A stretch of 39,873 nucleotides of DNA from an uncultured Mycoplasmatota bacterium (lineage in GTDB: Bacteria; Bacillota_I; Bacilli_A; RF39; UBA660), in the NCBI GenBank assembly GCA_900551925.1, contig URXR01000003.1, positions 1 through 39,873 on the forward strand. The letters are read 5' to 3'. The translations under genes and the position numbers were made by a program. The notes under the pieces were generated by a model. It had not been told where the DNA came from and did no database searches. It saw only the letters and a program-made list of their open reading frames with translations. This document shows, in pieces, positions 1-9,186 of the stretch (position 1 is its first letter; the number at the start of each line of letters is the position of its first letter).

Positions 1-162
1 ATTTCTTCTAAAACCCCCTCAAAATGTTGTACCAAATATTGACATAACTCCCCTTAGCAAAAATTTCTTTTAATTTCTTCATTTTTACCACTACTTTCTT
101 AGTTTTTATATTTTTATTATACATTAAAATATACATATATTCAATATTTTTTATTTTTTTAT

Positions 163-193
163 CAAAAAAAATCATAGTTTGGCCTATGATTTT
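163..193 (-). terminator. Intrinsic terminator of the HD-valS operon
   Basis: On the minus strand a 9-bp stem (AAATCATAG / CTATGATTT) closes a 6-base loop and runs into a T tract. The valS stop codon TAG is itself the end of the 5' arm, so the hairpin forms directly over the end of the gene. Confidence 0.85.
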
Positions 194-2715
194 AATTGTT
201 TTTGTAAAATATCTAATTTTTCTTGTTCTTCTTTTAATCTTTGTTTATCTAATTCAACTACTTTAGTTGGAGCTTTAGTTAAATAATTCTCATTTGATAG
301 TAATTTTTTTCTTTTTTCTATTGATGTTTTTAATTTATCAATTTCAGTTATTAACAATTCTTTGTTAATTTCTTCTCCTTTTTGATAAAAACTTATTGTT
401 ATTAACTTTGATTCGTAAGAATATTTTTCTCCGTCTTGGTCTTTTTCCAGACTTTCTTCAGTTATTTTTAACATATTTTTGTAGATTGTTTCTACTTCTT
501 TATCTGCCTTTAGTCTTATACTTGCTTCTTTGGTAATATTATTTGTTACTTTTAAATTTCTAATGTTAGTTATATCCTCAAGTGCTTTATCTAATTTTTG
601 TTCTTCTTCTAGATAAATATTATTTTCTTCATATTGTGGATAAGAACTAATCATTATACTTTGGGCATCTTTTATTGGTAATTTTTGATATATTTCTTCA
701 GTTACATAAGGCATAAATGGATGAAGCATTTTTAATATTTTGGTTAAAACTTCAAGTAGTACTGTTTTTGTAGTTTCATTTTTTAAATTCGCTTTAGAGA
801 TTTCGATATAATTATCACAGAAATCTTCCCAGATAAATTTATATAGTTCATTTCCTACGTTGTTGAATTCATACTTTTCCATATTATTTCTTACATTTTT
901 TATGGTTTTATTTAATTTAGTTAAAATCCATTTGTCTTCGATTTTTAAATCTTCTTTAGTTGGAGTTATATTTTCAAGATTCATTAAAACGAATCTCGAA
1001 GCATTCCACAATTTGTTTATGAAGTTCCAAGCTGCTTTTACTTTTTCTTCATCATATCTTAAATCCATTCCAGGGGCTGTGTTAGTTGTTAAAAAGTATC
1101 TTAGAGAATCTGCTCCATAGGTTTCTATTACATCCATTGGATCTACACCGTTTCCTAAAGATTTAGACATTTTTCGGCCTTGCTTATCTCTTATAAGACC
1201 ATGGATTAAACAGTCTTTAAAAGGACGAGTATTAGTAAAATGTAAAGCTTGAAATGTCATTCTATTTACCCAAAATGGAATTATATCATATCCTGTTACT
1301 AAAACATTGTTAGGATAATATCTTTTTAAATCTTCTGTGTTTTCTGGCCATCCTAGAGTAGAAAAAGGCCATAATGCTGAAGAAAACCAAGTATCTAATA
1401 CATCTTCATCTTGAGTCCAACCTTCTCCTTCTGGTTTTTCTCTACCAACATATATTTCATCACCTTTATACCAGGCTGGGATTCTATGTCCCCACCAAAG
1501 TTGTCTAGAGATACACCAATCATAAGTTATTTCCATCCAATGATTCATAGTCTTTTCATATCTTGTTGGGACAAAATTTACTTTAGTTTCTTTATTTTTT
1601 TGATTTTCTAAAACTCGGTCTGCTAGAGGTCTCATTTTTACAAACCATTGTTTAGAAAGATATGGTTCTACCATAACTCCAGTTCTTTCAGAATGTCCAA
1701 CATTATGAACTATTTCATCTGTTTTTATTAATAAATTTTGGTTTTTTAACTCTTTAATTATTTCTTCTCTAGCTTTAAATCTATCTAATCCTTGATACTT
1801 ACCAGCTTTATCATTTAGAGTACCATCTGGATTTAGAATATTTATTCTTTCTAAATTATGCCGTTCTCCAACTTCAAAGTCATTAGGGTCATGAGCAGGA
1901 GTTATTTTAACTACTCCCGTTCCAAATTCAGGATCAGCATGAGGATCTGCTATTACAGGAATTTTTTTATTTAAAAGTGGTAAAACAACATTTTTTCCAA
2001 TGTATTTTTGATATCTTTCATCATTTGGGTTTACTGCTACAGCGGTATCTCCAAGTAAAGTTTCAGGGCGAGTTGTTGCTATTTCTAAGTAAGTGCTTTG
2101 ATCTTCTAAATAATATTTTATATGATAAAAAGCTCCTTTTACTTCTTTATAAATAACTTCTTCGTTAGAAAGTGCTGTTTTTGCTTCAGGGTCCCAATTA
2201 ATAATTTTTTCACCGCGATAAATTAATCCTTCATTATAAAGTTTTATAAATACTTCTTCTACAGCGTTTGAAAGGCCTTCATCTAAAGTGAATCTTTCTT
2301 TTTTGTAATCTAAACTTAATCCTAATTTTGCCCATTGTTCTCTGATGTTTTTAGCATATTCTTCTTTCCATTCCCAAGCTTTTTTTAAGAATCCTTCTCT
2401 TCCTAATTCATATTTATTTATTCCTTCTTCTTTTAATTTATTTACAACTTTTGCTTCTGTTGCAATGGCAGCATGATCCATTCCAGGAAGCCATAATGCA
2501 TCATAACCGTCCATTCTTTTATATCTTATTATGATATCTTGGATTGCTGTATCCCAAGCATGACCAAGGTGAAGACGCCCAGTTACGTTGGGAGGAGGAA
2601 TTACTATGCAATAAGGATCTTTGCTTTTATCTCCACTTTCAAAATACTTATTTTCTAACCAAGTTTGATATTTATTTTGTTCTACTTCTTTGTGATTATA
2701 TTTTTTATCTAACAT
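184..2715 (-). CDS. valS: Valine--tRNA ligase (ValRS)
   Basis: Charges tRNA-Val with valine in the cytoplasm. The 843-residue product is near full family length (about 880). Class I signatures are HLGH at residues 49-52 in the Rossmann core and KMSKS at 515-519. The CP1 editing domain, which removes mischarged Thr-tRNA, is seen around 213-350 (TTRPETLLGD). The last roughly 65 residues form the Lys/Glu-rich tRNA-binding coiled coil typical of ValRS rather than IleRS. The start ATG has an AAAGGAGATGATAAA leader. It overlaps the end of the upstream HD-domain gene by 7 nt, so the two are translationally coupled and both lie downstream of a valine-type T-box. Nothing is missing from the core motifs. 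Confidence 0.97.
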   Translation of the reverse strand: MLDKKYNHKEVEQNKYQTWLENKYFESGDKSKDPYCIVIPPPNVTGRLHLGHAWDTAIQDIIIRYKRMDGYDALWLPGMDHAAIATEAKVVNKLKEEGINKYELGREGFLKKAWEWKEEYAKNIREQWAKLGLSLDYKKERFTLDEGLSNAVEEVFIKLYNEGLIYRGEKIINWDPEAKTALSNEEVIYKEVKGAFYHIKYYLEDQSTYLEIATTRPETLLGDTAVAVNPNDERYQKYIGKNVVLPLLNKKIPVIADPHADPEFGTGVVKITPAHDPNDFEVGERHNLERINILNPDGTLNDKAGKYQGLDRFKAREEIIKELKNQNLLIKTDEIVHNVGHSERTGVMVEPYLSKQWFVKMRPLADRVLENQKNKETKVNFVPTRYEKTMNHWMEITYDWCISRQLWWGHRIPAWYKGDEIYVGREKPEGEGWTQDEDVLDTWFSSALWPFSTLGWPENTEDLKRYYPNNVLVTGYDIIPFWVNRMTFQALHFTNTRPFKDCLIHGLIRDKQGRKMSKSLGNGVDPMDVIETYGADSLRYFLTTNTAPGMDLRYDEEKVKAAWNFINKLWNASRFVLMNLENITPTKEDLKIEDKWILTKLNKTIKNVRNNMEKYEFNNVGNELYKFIWEDFCDNYIEISKANLKNETTKTVLLEVLTKILKMLHPFMPYVTEEIYQKLPIKDAQSIMISSYPQYEENNIYLEEEQKLDKALEDITNIRNLKVTNNITKEASIRLKADKEVETIYKNMLKITEESLEKDQDGEKYSYESKLITISFYQKGEEINKELLITEIDKLKTSIEKRKKLLSNENYLTKAPTKVVELDKQRLKEEQEKLDILQKQLKS

Positions 2716-3449
2716 TTTATCATCTCCTTTAAATAGTTAATAGCAAAAGTGAAATACTTTTTATAGGCTTCTTTATTTGTTATATTATTGTATAAATTTT
2801 CTAAAATATTGTTATCTAATAAAAACTTAGCAGACTCTTTAAAGTTAAGGTCAAAGACTAACGCAATAAAAGATATTATTTTTTCACTATTAGTTTTTGA
2901 ACCAAGAATCGCGGATGTTTTTATTTGTTTTTTATTATAAAATTCTTTATTGATACTATCTCTTACTGAAAATGTTTTTCCTTCTAAATCTATAGCTTTT
3001 TTAGTCATTAATTTTTCTGAAGCTGAATATAAGATATCTAATTTATCAGCATCTCTTATTAGCTTGGCGTGTAATAGTTCTTTGCCTGTTAATCCTTTTT
3101 CTATTTCATATTTATTATGATTTTTGATAGCTTTATTAATTATTTTATAATATTTTTCTGAAACTGGTATTTGTTTGATTAAATTATCTTCAAATAAGAT
3201 TTTGACGCCATAATCAGCATGATCAAATACTTTACTATCATCAAAAGTATTGTATAATTTGTCTTGTTCAAATCTTCCTATATCGTGATAAAGTCCAATT
3301 ACTTCTGCTAGCATCTGATCTTCTTTTTTTAAATCTTTGGTCAACAACTTAGTTTTTTCCATTACCCTGTAGGAATGATTGTATTTATATTTTATATCTG
3401 GGTCCTTTTTATTGTAATGTTTAACATATTCTTCAAAAGTTTGATTCAT
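2709..3449 (-). CDS. HD-domain phosphohydrolase, first gene of the T-box/valS operon
   Basis: A 246-residue soluble protein with the metal-binding HD signature: H25 (NHSYRV), H55-D56 (LYHDIGR), H77, H111 and D133 (RDADKLD). Such proteins hydrolyse phosphate esters of nucleotides, but the substrate cannot be read from the sequence. The order of motifs resembles the stand-alone HD/HDIG proteins of Firmicutes more than the (p)ppGpp hydrolases, whose synthetase domain and extra motifs are absent. The start has AAAGGAGGACAAA ahead of ATG. The gene sits between the T-box terminator and valS and overlaps valS by 7 nt, so it should respond to uncharged tRNA-Val together with valS. No link between this protein and translation is shown here beyond that operon. 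Confidence 0.85.
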   Translation of the reverse strand: MNQTFEEYVKHYNKKDPDIKYKYNHSYRVMEKTKLLTKDLKKEDQMLAEVIGLYHDIGRFEQDKLYNTFDDSKVFDHADYGVKILFEDNLIKQIPVSEKYYKIINKAIKNHNKYEIEKGLTGKELLHAKLIRDADKLDILYSASEKLMTKKAIDLEGKTFSVRDSINKEFYNKKQIKTSAILGSKTNSEKIISFIALVFDLNFKESAKFLLDNNILENLYNNITNKEAYKKYFTFAINYLKEMIKC

Positions 3450-3470
3450 TTTGTCCTCCTTTTTTATATA

Positions 3471-3502
3471 AAAAAATTACATCTTCCAAAGGACGATGTA
3501 AT
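3471..3502 (-). terminator. T-box leader terminator hairpin
   Basis: ATTACATC pairs with GATGTAAT, with an inner TCC/GGA extension around a TTT loop, followed by seven or more T residues on the minus strand. It is the alternative fold to the T-box antiterminator and stops transcription when tRNA-Val is charged. Confidence 0.9.
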
Positions 3503-3690
3503 CGTGGTACCACCTTATTTTGTAATATTAATTACCTTATTTATATATAACGCATGATTTGCGGATTATTCTACTTTAGTTCAAATAATCAACTCGAAAG
3601 CTACCTTCAACTATTTTTATTATCTATTTACACCAAACATAGACTCTCTTTAAATATCAATAGTTTACTCCTCTTTGTCATTGTTTTTAA
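3471..3690 (-). promoter_or_regulatory. T-box leader RNA (probably valine-responsive) for the HD-valS operon
   Basis: Read on the minus strand, the leader holds the hallmark T-box sequence AAGGTGGTACCACG (3516-3503), which pairs with the NCCA end of uncharged tRNA in the antiterminator. It is followed at once by a terminator, ATTACATC...GATGTAAT plus a T run (3502-3471), which shares bases with it. Further upstream are the Stem I elements AAGAGGAGTA, AGAGAG and GGTG, then a CGAGTTGATT segment whose GTT (3593-3591) is the best candidate specifier codon (Val), and the later AGTAGAA...CCGC...GCGTTA conserved block. The downstream valS agrees with a Val specifier. Known for the family: uncharged tRNA binding stabilises the antiterminator and lets transcription continue. 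The 5' boundary is approximate. Confidence 0.9.
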
Positions 3691-3806
3691 TAATAGACTT
3701 CTGCTATTTTATCTATTTGTCCGACGACAATAAATATAACCATTAAAATTATGAAGGCAAAGATTAAGAAGGCCATTAGACCCCAACCTCTATTATTTAA
3801 TTTCAT
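3687..3806 (-). CDS. Small single-pass membrane peptide, 39 residues
   Basis: A short reading frame starts 1 nt after the trxB stop codon (TAA-T-ATG) and uses the AAAGAGGTG inside the end of trxB as its ribosome binding site. The peptide begins MKLNNRGWGL, has a hydrophobic run of about 20 residues (roughly 10-29, ending IVVG) and finishes with a short polar tail DKIAEVYY. The topology is a single membrane helix. It is the last gene of the uvrA-lgt-trxB transcription unit and ends just before the T-box leader. No family is recognised. The tight coupling and clean SD favour a real gene; a chance frame is possible because it is short. Confidence 0.55.
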   Translation of the reverse strand: MKLNNRGWGLMAFLIFAFIILMVIFIVVGQIDKIAEVYY

Positions 3807-3807
3807 A

Positions 3808-4722
3808 TTACACCTCTTTCATGTCTTTGATGCATGAGATTGCTGCTAGAGCGCCATCTGAAGTTGCTGTTACAATTTGAAAGGCTTCTTTTTTTACTAC
3901 ATCTCCGGCAGCATAGATACCTTTAATAGATGTTTTTCTTTGGTTATCTACTTTAATATAACCTTTTTCGTCTAAAATATCAAGGTTTTTTAAAAAATTT
4001 GTAGCAGGTTCATAACCAATAAAGATGAAACAAGCTTTAGTTTTGAGATTCTTAATTTCATTATTTTCTTTTATATTTATTGATTCTAGAATATCATCTT
4101 TTTCTATGAATTCTTCTACTGTTGAATTATTTATGACTTTGATATTGTCTTTTTGTTCTATTCTTTCTCTTAAGATTTTATCACCTTTTAGATGAGACCT
4201 GCGGTTAATTATAGTAACTGATTTACAAATATCAGCAAGATATAGTGATTCTTCTAGGGCACTATTTCCTGCGCCGACGATAGAAACATCTTCATTTTTG
4301 TAAAGATTGCCATCACATAAAGAACAAAAACTAATGCCTTTTCCTTCAAGATTACGAAAATTTTTTTGATTTAGTTTTTTGGGACTTCTTCCTATAGCTA
4401 GAATAATATTTTTGGTTTTTATTTCTTCATTATCCGCTAAATGGATTGTTTTTATTTTTCCTGGGGTTATTTTTGTTACTTCTTTAAAGAATTGTTTTAT
4501 ATTTAAAGAAGTTAATTGTTCGTAAAATTTACTAGCTAAATCTGGTCCCGAGATAGTGGTAAATCCTGGATAGTTTTCCACTACTGAAGATTTATTTAAT
4601 TGTCCTCCAGGCATTTCTTTTTCAATAATTGCACAGTTTAACTCGGCTCTTTTTAAATAAATAGCAGCAGCAATACCGGCAGGGCCTGCTCCGATTACTA
4701 CAACATCATAAATATTTTCCAT
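3808..4722 (-). CDS. trxB: Thioredoxin reductase (NADPH, FAD)
   Basis: Transfers electrons from NADPH through FAD to thioredoxin. The 304 residues show the FAD-binding GAGPAG at 11-16, the redox-active CSLC at 133-136 inside the NADPH domain (the typical low-Mr TrxR layout), a second nucleotide-binding motif GAGNSA around 150-155, a paired-arginine NRRSH element (phosphate of NADPH) and the C-terminal AAGDV FAD motif. The canonical disulfide is usually CATC or CAVC; CSLC is a minor variant with both cysteines kept. It lies 1 nt after lgt, the same pairing seen in many Firmicutes (hprK-lgt-trxB), though hprK is not present here. A ferredoxin/flavodoxin-NADP reductase-like member of the family is excluded by the CxxC. 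Confidence 0.93.
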   Translation of the reverse strand: MENIYDVVVIGAGPAGIAAAIYLKRAELNCAIIEKEMPGGQLNKSSVVENYPGFTTISGPDLASKFYEQLTSLNIKQFFKEVTKITPGKIKTIHLADNEEIKTKNIILAIGRSPKKLNQKNFRNLEGKGISFCSLCDGNLYKNEDVSIVGAGNSALEESLYLADICKSVTIINRRSHLKGDKILRERIEQKDNIKVINNSTVEEFIEKDDILESINIKENNEIKNLKTKACFIFIGYEPATNFLKNLDILDEKGYIKVDNQRKTSIKGIYAAGDVVKKEAFQIVTATSDGALAAISCIKDMKEV

Positions 4723-4723
4723 T

Positions 4724-5518
4724 TTACTTTGTCCTTTCTTTTAAACGATTAATTCGGGTATCTTTTTTGGTTCTTAATACTAGGAATAATCCTAATAAGA
4801 ATAATAAAATAGATATAATTTGAGCTACTTTAAGTGGTCCTAACATAAGGGAGTCGGTTCTTAATGATTCTATAAAGAAGCGACATAATGAGTACCACAT
4901 AAAATATATTCCAGTTAAAACTCCGGTTTTTAATTTTAGTTTTTTTCTTAAAATTATTAGTAAAATAAATCCTAAGAAGTTCCAAATCGATTCATAAAGA
5001 AAAGTAGGATGATAATATTTACCATCAATATGCATACCTTCGATTATAAAATTAGGAAGATGCATATTTTCCAAGGCTTCTCTTGCTATTTCAGGACCAT
5101 GGGCTTCACCATTAAAGAAATTACCCCATCTTCCTATAGCTTGGGCTAAAATAAGAGAAGGTACTGCTAAGTCAAAGATTTTTAAAAAGTTTTTGTGATG
5201 TTTTTTACTATAATAAATAAACCAAATAGCTCCGCCAATAATAGCTCCATGAATGGCTAAGCCACCATTATAAATTGCAAAAATCTGAAGAGGATTTGCT
5301 AGATAATAATCAAGGTTAAAAATAACATAATAAATTCTAGCACCAATTATACCAAATATGGCTCCATAAAATATTAAATTGGTTAGGAATTCTTCATCAT
5401 AACCTTTTTTCTTAGCGGTTTTTAAGAAGATATATGCTCCAGTTAAAATAGCTAAAAACATAATAATTGAATACCAGTAAATAGAAATTGGTCCTAAGTT
5501 TATAGCTATTGGATTCAT
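4724..5518 (-). CDS. lgt: Prolipoprotein diacylglyceryl transferase
   Basis: Transfers diacylglycerol from phosphatidylglycerol to the lipobox cysteine of prolipoproteins in the membrane. The 264-residue protein has about seven membrane helices, the HGAIIGG motif at 90-96, and the Lgt signature GRWGNFFNGEAHG at 129-141, with the arginine, asparagines and glutamate of the active site in place. The tail is basic and cytoplasmic. It sits 12 nt after uvrA and 1 nt before trxB, so it is part of one polycistronic unit. Confidence 0.96.
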   Translation of the reverse strand: MNPIAINLGPISIYWYSIIMFLAILTGAYIFLKTAKKKGYDEEFLTNLIFYGAIFGIIGARIYYVIFNLDYYLANPLQIFAIYNGGLAIHGAIIGGAIWFIYYSKKHHKNFLKIFDLAVPSLILAQAIGRWGNFFNGEAHGPEIAREALENMHLPNFIIEGMHIDGKYYHPTFLYESIWNFLGFILLIILRKKLKLKTGVLTGIYFMWYSLCRFFIESLRTDSLMLGPLKVAQIISILLFLLGLFLVLRTKKDTRINRLKERTK

Positions 5519-5530
5519 ATACTCACTCCT

Positions 5531-8338
5531 TTATAGTAATTCTTTTAAATATTTTCCAGTGTAGGAAGTAGGTATTTTAGCGATTTGTTCTGGTGTTCCT
5601 ACCCCTACTACTTCGCCACCTTTTTCGCCACCTTCTGGTCCTAAATCGATAATATAATCAGCAGTTTTAATCATATCTAGATTATGTTCTATTACGATTA
5701 CACTATCTTTATTATCTACTATTTTGTTAATAATTGCAAGTAGCTTTTTAATATCATGATTGTGTAAACCTGTAGTTGGTTCATCCATGACAAATAAAGT
5801 TTTTCCGGTTGGTTTTTTTTGTAATTCTTTAGCAAGTTTTACTCGGGAAGCTTCTCCTCCAGATAAGGTTGGAGCAGGTTGTCCTAGTTTAATGTATCCT
5901 AGACCAACATCTTCTAGAACTTTTAATTTTCTTTTTATTTTTGGTACGTTTTCAAAAAATTCTAAAGCTTCAGTAACTCGCATATTTAAGACATCATGAA
6001 TATTTTTATTTTTAAATTTTATTTTTAGACTTTCGGTGTTATATCTAGCCCCATGACAAACTTCACAAGGAACATAGACATCTGGTAAGAAATGCATTTC
6101 GATTTTTTTAACTCCATCACCACGGCAGGCTTCACATCTTCCTCCTTTGACGTTGAAGGAGAATCTACTTTTATCATACCCTAGCATCTTGGCTTCTTTT
6201 GTCGAAGCGAATAATTCTCTTATGTCATCAAATACACCGGTGTAAGTTGCAGGATTTGAACGTGGGGTTCTACCGATTGGGTTTTGAGAGATATGCACAA
6301 TTTTGTCAATATTTTCTAGTCCTTTAATTTGTTTATAGGCTCCTGGTTTTTCTTTGGAGTTATAAACATGATTATATAAAATTCTAGTTAATATTTGGTT
6401 AATAAGGGTACTTTTACCACTTCCTGATACTCCAGTTACACAAGTAAATGTTCCTAGAGGAAATTTGACATTAATATTTTTTAAATTGTTTTCTTTGGCT
6501 CCTTTGAGTTCTAGAAATTTACCTGTTCCTTTTCTTCTTTTTTTCGGTATTTCAATACATTCTTTACCACTTAAATATCTTCCAGTGATACTATTATCGT
6601 CTTTTGCTACTTCTTCTGGAGTTCCAGTTGACACTATTTGTCCTCCTTGATCTCCTGCTAGAGGGCCAACATCTACTAAGTAGTCACATTTTTTCATAGT
6701 ATCAATATCATGTTCTACCACAATAAGAGTATTTCCTAAATCACGCATACTTAGCATAGTATCTATTAATTTATCATTGTCTCGTTGATGAAGTCCAATA
6801 CTTGGTTCATCTAAAACATATAGCACTCCGGTAAGCCTAGTTCCAACTTGAGTAGCTAGTCTAATCCTTTGAGCTTCTCCTCCGGATAGGGTTCCAGTAT
6901 TACGACTTAATGTTAAATAGTCTAGACCAACATTTATTAAAAAACTAAGGCGATCTTTTATTTCAGTTACGATTAATTCTGATATTTGTTCTTGTTCTTG
7001 ACTTAGTTTTAAATTGGAAATAAAATCATATAATTTTTTAATACTTAACTTAGTTACTTGATAAATGTTTTTGTTATTTATTTTTACCGATAATATTTCT
7101 TCTTTTAATCTAGCTCCCTTACAGGTTGGACACATTAATTCAACCATGTATTGTTCTAGCCATTCTCTAATCCAGGTACTGTTTGTTTCCATATATCTTC
7201 TTTCTAAGTTAGTAATTATCCCTTCATAGATACCATAATTATCTGATAAGTGACCATTTTTACTACGATAATGGAAATGAATTAGATCATTTGTTCCATA
7301 TAAAATCATATTTAACTCTTTTTTAGTAAAATCTTTTATTTTTTTATTTAGATCAATGCCATAGTGATCACAGAAGTTTTGAAGTTTTAAGAAGTTAATG
7401 TTTTCTGAATCATCTCCGAAAGGAATGATTCCTCCTTCTTTTATAGTTTTATTTTTATCAGGTATTACTAGATCAGGATCCATGACTAGTTTTATTCCTA
7501 GTCCTTTACAGTCTGGGCAAGCTCCATATGGAGCATTGAAACTGAAAGTACGTGGTTCTAATTCAGTTAAAGAAAAGTTACAATATGGACAAGCGAAATT
7601 TTCGGAGAAGACCATTTTTTCTTTAGAAGGTATTTCAATGAAAACTTTTCCTTTAGATAATTTAGTAGCAGTTTCTATAGATTCATAAAGTCTTGATTTA
7701 ATTCCATCTTTTATTACTAGTCTATCAATTACTACTTCAATGTGGTGTTTTTTATTTTTTTCTAAATCAATGTCTTCATTTAAATCATATTCTCTATTAT
7801 CAATTTTTACTCTGATAAATCCACTTTTTCTTAAATCTTCAAGTAGGTCTTTATGAGTTCCTCTTTTACCTTCGATTACGGGAGATGAAATTATGATTTT
7901 TGTTTTGTCTTCAAATTCTAGTACTTTATTAGTTATTTCTTCAATACTTTGTCTTTTGATAGGAAGATTATGTTCTGGACAATAAGGAATTCCTATTTTA
8001 GAGAATAGAAGTCTTAAATGATCATAGATTTCTGTTACAGTTCCGACAGTAGAGCGAGGATTTTTATTAGTAGTTTTTTGATCGATAGAAATAGCAGGAG
8101 ATAAGCCTTCAATTGAATCAACATCTGGTTTTTCGGCTCCTCCAAGGAATTGGCGCGCATAGGCCGATAAGCTTTCTAAGTATCTTCTTTCTCCTTCTTT
8201 ATAAATAGTATCAAAAGCAAGAGATGATTTCCCACTTCCAGATACTCCGGTCATAACAATAAATTTATTTTTAGGTAGTTCTAGAGATACGTTTTTTAAA
8301 TTGTTTTCTCTAGCTCCTTTAATTATTATCTTTTCCAT
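5531..8338 (-). CDS. uvrA: UvrABC system protein A (excinuclease ATPase)
   Basis: DNA-damage recognition subunit of nucleotide excision repair. It has 935 residues with two ABC ATPase modules: Walker A GVSGSGKSS at 31-39 and a second GVSGSGKST in the C-terminal half, with signatures LSGGEAQR and LSGGEASR. The first zinc site is C250, C253, C274, C277; a second CEAC...CEVC site lies in the C-terminal module. The length is typical. It is the first gene of uvrA-lgt-trxB-(39-aa peptide), with an extended -10 promoter just upstream. uvrB is not adjacent, as it usually is in Firmicutes: it lies about 1.6 kb upstream with two other genes between. Confidence 0.98.
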   Translation of the reverse strand: MEKIIIKGARENNLKNVSLELPKNKFIVMTGVSGSGKSSLAFDTIYKEGERRYLESLSAYARQFLGGAEKPDVDSIEGLSPAISIDQKTTNKNPRSTVGTVTEIYDHLRLLFSKIGIPYCPEHNLPIKRQSIEEITNKVLEFEDKTKIIISSPVIEGKRGTHKDLLEDLRKSGFIRVKIDNREYDLNEDIDLEKNKKHHIEVVIDRLVIKDGIKSRLYESIETATKLSKGKVFIEIPSKEKMVFSENFACPYCNFSLTELEPRTFSFNAPYGACPDCKGLGIKLVMDPDLVIPDKNKTIKEGGIIPFGDDSENINFLKLQNFCDHYGIDLNKKIKDFTKKELNMILYGTNDLIHFHYRSKNGHLSDNYGIYEGIITNLERRYMETNSTWIREWLEQYMVELMCPTCKGARLKEEILSVKINNKNIYQVTKLSIKKLYDFISNLKLSQEQEQISELIVTEIKDRLSFLINVGLDYLTLSRNTGTLSGGEAQRIRLATQVGTRLTGVLYVLDEPSIGLHQRDNDKLIDTMLSMRDLGNTLIVVEHDIDTMKKCDYLVDVGPLAGDQGGQIVSTGTPEEVAKDDNSITGRYLSGKECIEIPKKRRKGTGKFLELKGAKENNLKNINVKFPLGTFTCVTGVSGSGKSTLINQILTRILYNHVYNSKEKPGAYKQIKGLENIDKIVHISQNPIGRTPRSNPATYTGVFDDIRELFASTKEAKMLGYDKSRFSFNVKGGRCEACRGDGVKKIEMHFLPDVYVPCEVCHGARYNTESLKIKFKNKNIHDVLNMRVTEALEFFENVPKIKRKLKVLEDVGLGYIKLGQPAPTLSGGEASRVKLAKELQKKPTGKTLFVMDEPTTGLHNHDIKKLLAIINKIVDNKDSVIVIEHNLDMIKTADYIIDLGPEGGEKGGEVVGVGTPEQIAKIPTSYTGKYLKELL

Positions 8339-8376
8339 GGTTTACTTCCTTTCTTTTTGAGGTTTTCCAAGTTCAT

Positions 8377-8385
8377 ATTATAGCA
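8377..8385 (-). promoter_or_regulatory. Extended -10 promoter of uvrA
   Basis: TGCTATAAT reads toward uvrA, 38 nt before its start codon. No good -35 is seen at the 17-bp position, as expected when the TGn extension is present. A uvrA SD, AAAGGAAG, lies 6 nt before ATG. No LexA-type box is seen nearby. Confidence 0.6.
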
Positions 8386-8469
8386 TATTTTTATAATTTT
8401 TAAAATTGGTAAATTGTGTTACAAATATATAATACTCTTTAAAAAAAAGTTTTTCAATATTTAATAAGA

Positions 8470-8508
8470 TATTAAAAAGACTAGAATTTTGGTTTTTCTA
8501 GTCTTTTT
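8470..8508 (-). terminator. Terminator after the uvrB-DUF1287-HD cluster
   Basis: A 13-bp stem (AAAAAGACTAGAA / TTCTAGTCTTTTT) follows the stop of the HD-domain gene. The arms begin with A and end with T on both strands, so it can work in either direction. Confidence 0.8.
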
Positions 8509-8520
8509 ATTTGGTTAAAA

Positions 8521-9102
8521 TTATTCGATTATATTATTATATTTGTCAAATTTTACATCCAGATATTTCTTACTTGATAAGAAATCACACATATGTACAA
8601 AGAATTCATATTTATCATTTGGTTTAGGAAGAGTTATATTGCTATAACTATTAGTATTCCACTGTCCCATATGAGATGAAATGGTTTTGGTTATAATATT
8701 TATTTCTTTATCAGTAAAAGTAGTTTTATCTTGATTATCTTTGATGAATGATGCTGCTAGTAAAGGATGATCAAATCTAGTATATTTTTCCTTTGGTACT
8801 CCTAATTTATGGGTATCATGAAACATAATTGCGATTAAAAGTAAATCTTTTTCATCATTGGTAAAAATATTATTCATATATTCTAACGAAAGAATGTCTT
8901 TAGCAATTTTTAAAGCTGCTTTGGTATGTCTTACTAGTCCAGCCTCTCCTTGAGCAAATTGGGGGTGATATTTTCCTGTTGATGCGGCAGGAATTATAAA
9001 AAAATAATCTGGTACTAATTCTATTAAAGTTTGGACATTTTTTCTATATGTTATATTTTTCAAATAATTTATTTCTTTTTTAAATACTTCTTTTTTTGTC
9101 AT
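8521..9102 (-). CDS. HD-domain hydrolase (YhaM-like HD fold)
   Basis: A 193-residue soluble protein with HD-superfamily metal ligands: H59 (VRHTKAA), H95-D96 (FHDTHKLG), H112 (DHPLLA) and H144 (SSHMGQW). The H...HD...H...H pattern is that of the HD domain in YhaM-type 3'-5' exonucleases, but the N-terminal OB-fold nucleic-acid domain of YhaM is missing, so the nuclease role is not established. The start ATG follows AAAGAGGTGTAGT. An 84-bp gap separates it from the DUF1287 gene, and a strong terminator follows. It may form the tail of the uvrB unit or be transcribed on its own. It has no close resemblance in sequence to the other HD protein in this window. Confidence 0.75.
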   Translation of the reverse strand: MTKKEVFKKEINYLKNITYRKNVQTLIELVPDYFFIIPAASTGKYHPQFAQGEAGLVRHTKAALKIAKDILSLEYMNNIFTNDEKDLLLIAIMFHDTHKLGVPKEKYTRFDHPLLAASFIKDNQDKTTFTDKEINIITKTISSHMGQWNTNSYSNITLPKPNDKYEFFVHMCDFLSSKKYLDVKFDKYNNIIE

Positions 9103-9186
9103 ACTACACCTCTTTTATTTATTATTAACTAACTATGTACTATTTATTTTTTTAATATATTTATGATTGTCATATTATGCTACTTC

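Noticed and set aside
8..124. 38-codon minus-strand frame downstream of the valS terminator (starts MYNKNIKTKK, ends YNILRGF)
   Set aside because: No SD before its first ATG and no family; the AAGGGGAG and GAGGGGG stretches at 15-60 may instead be ribosome binding sites for genes beyond the left edge. Not enough to call.
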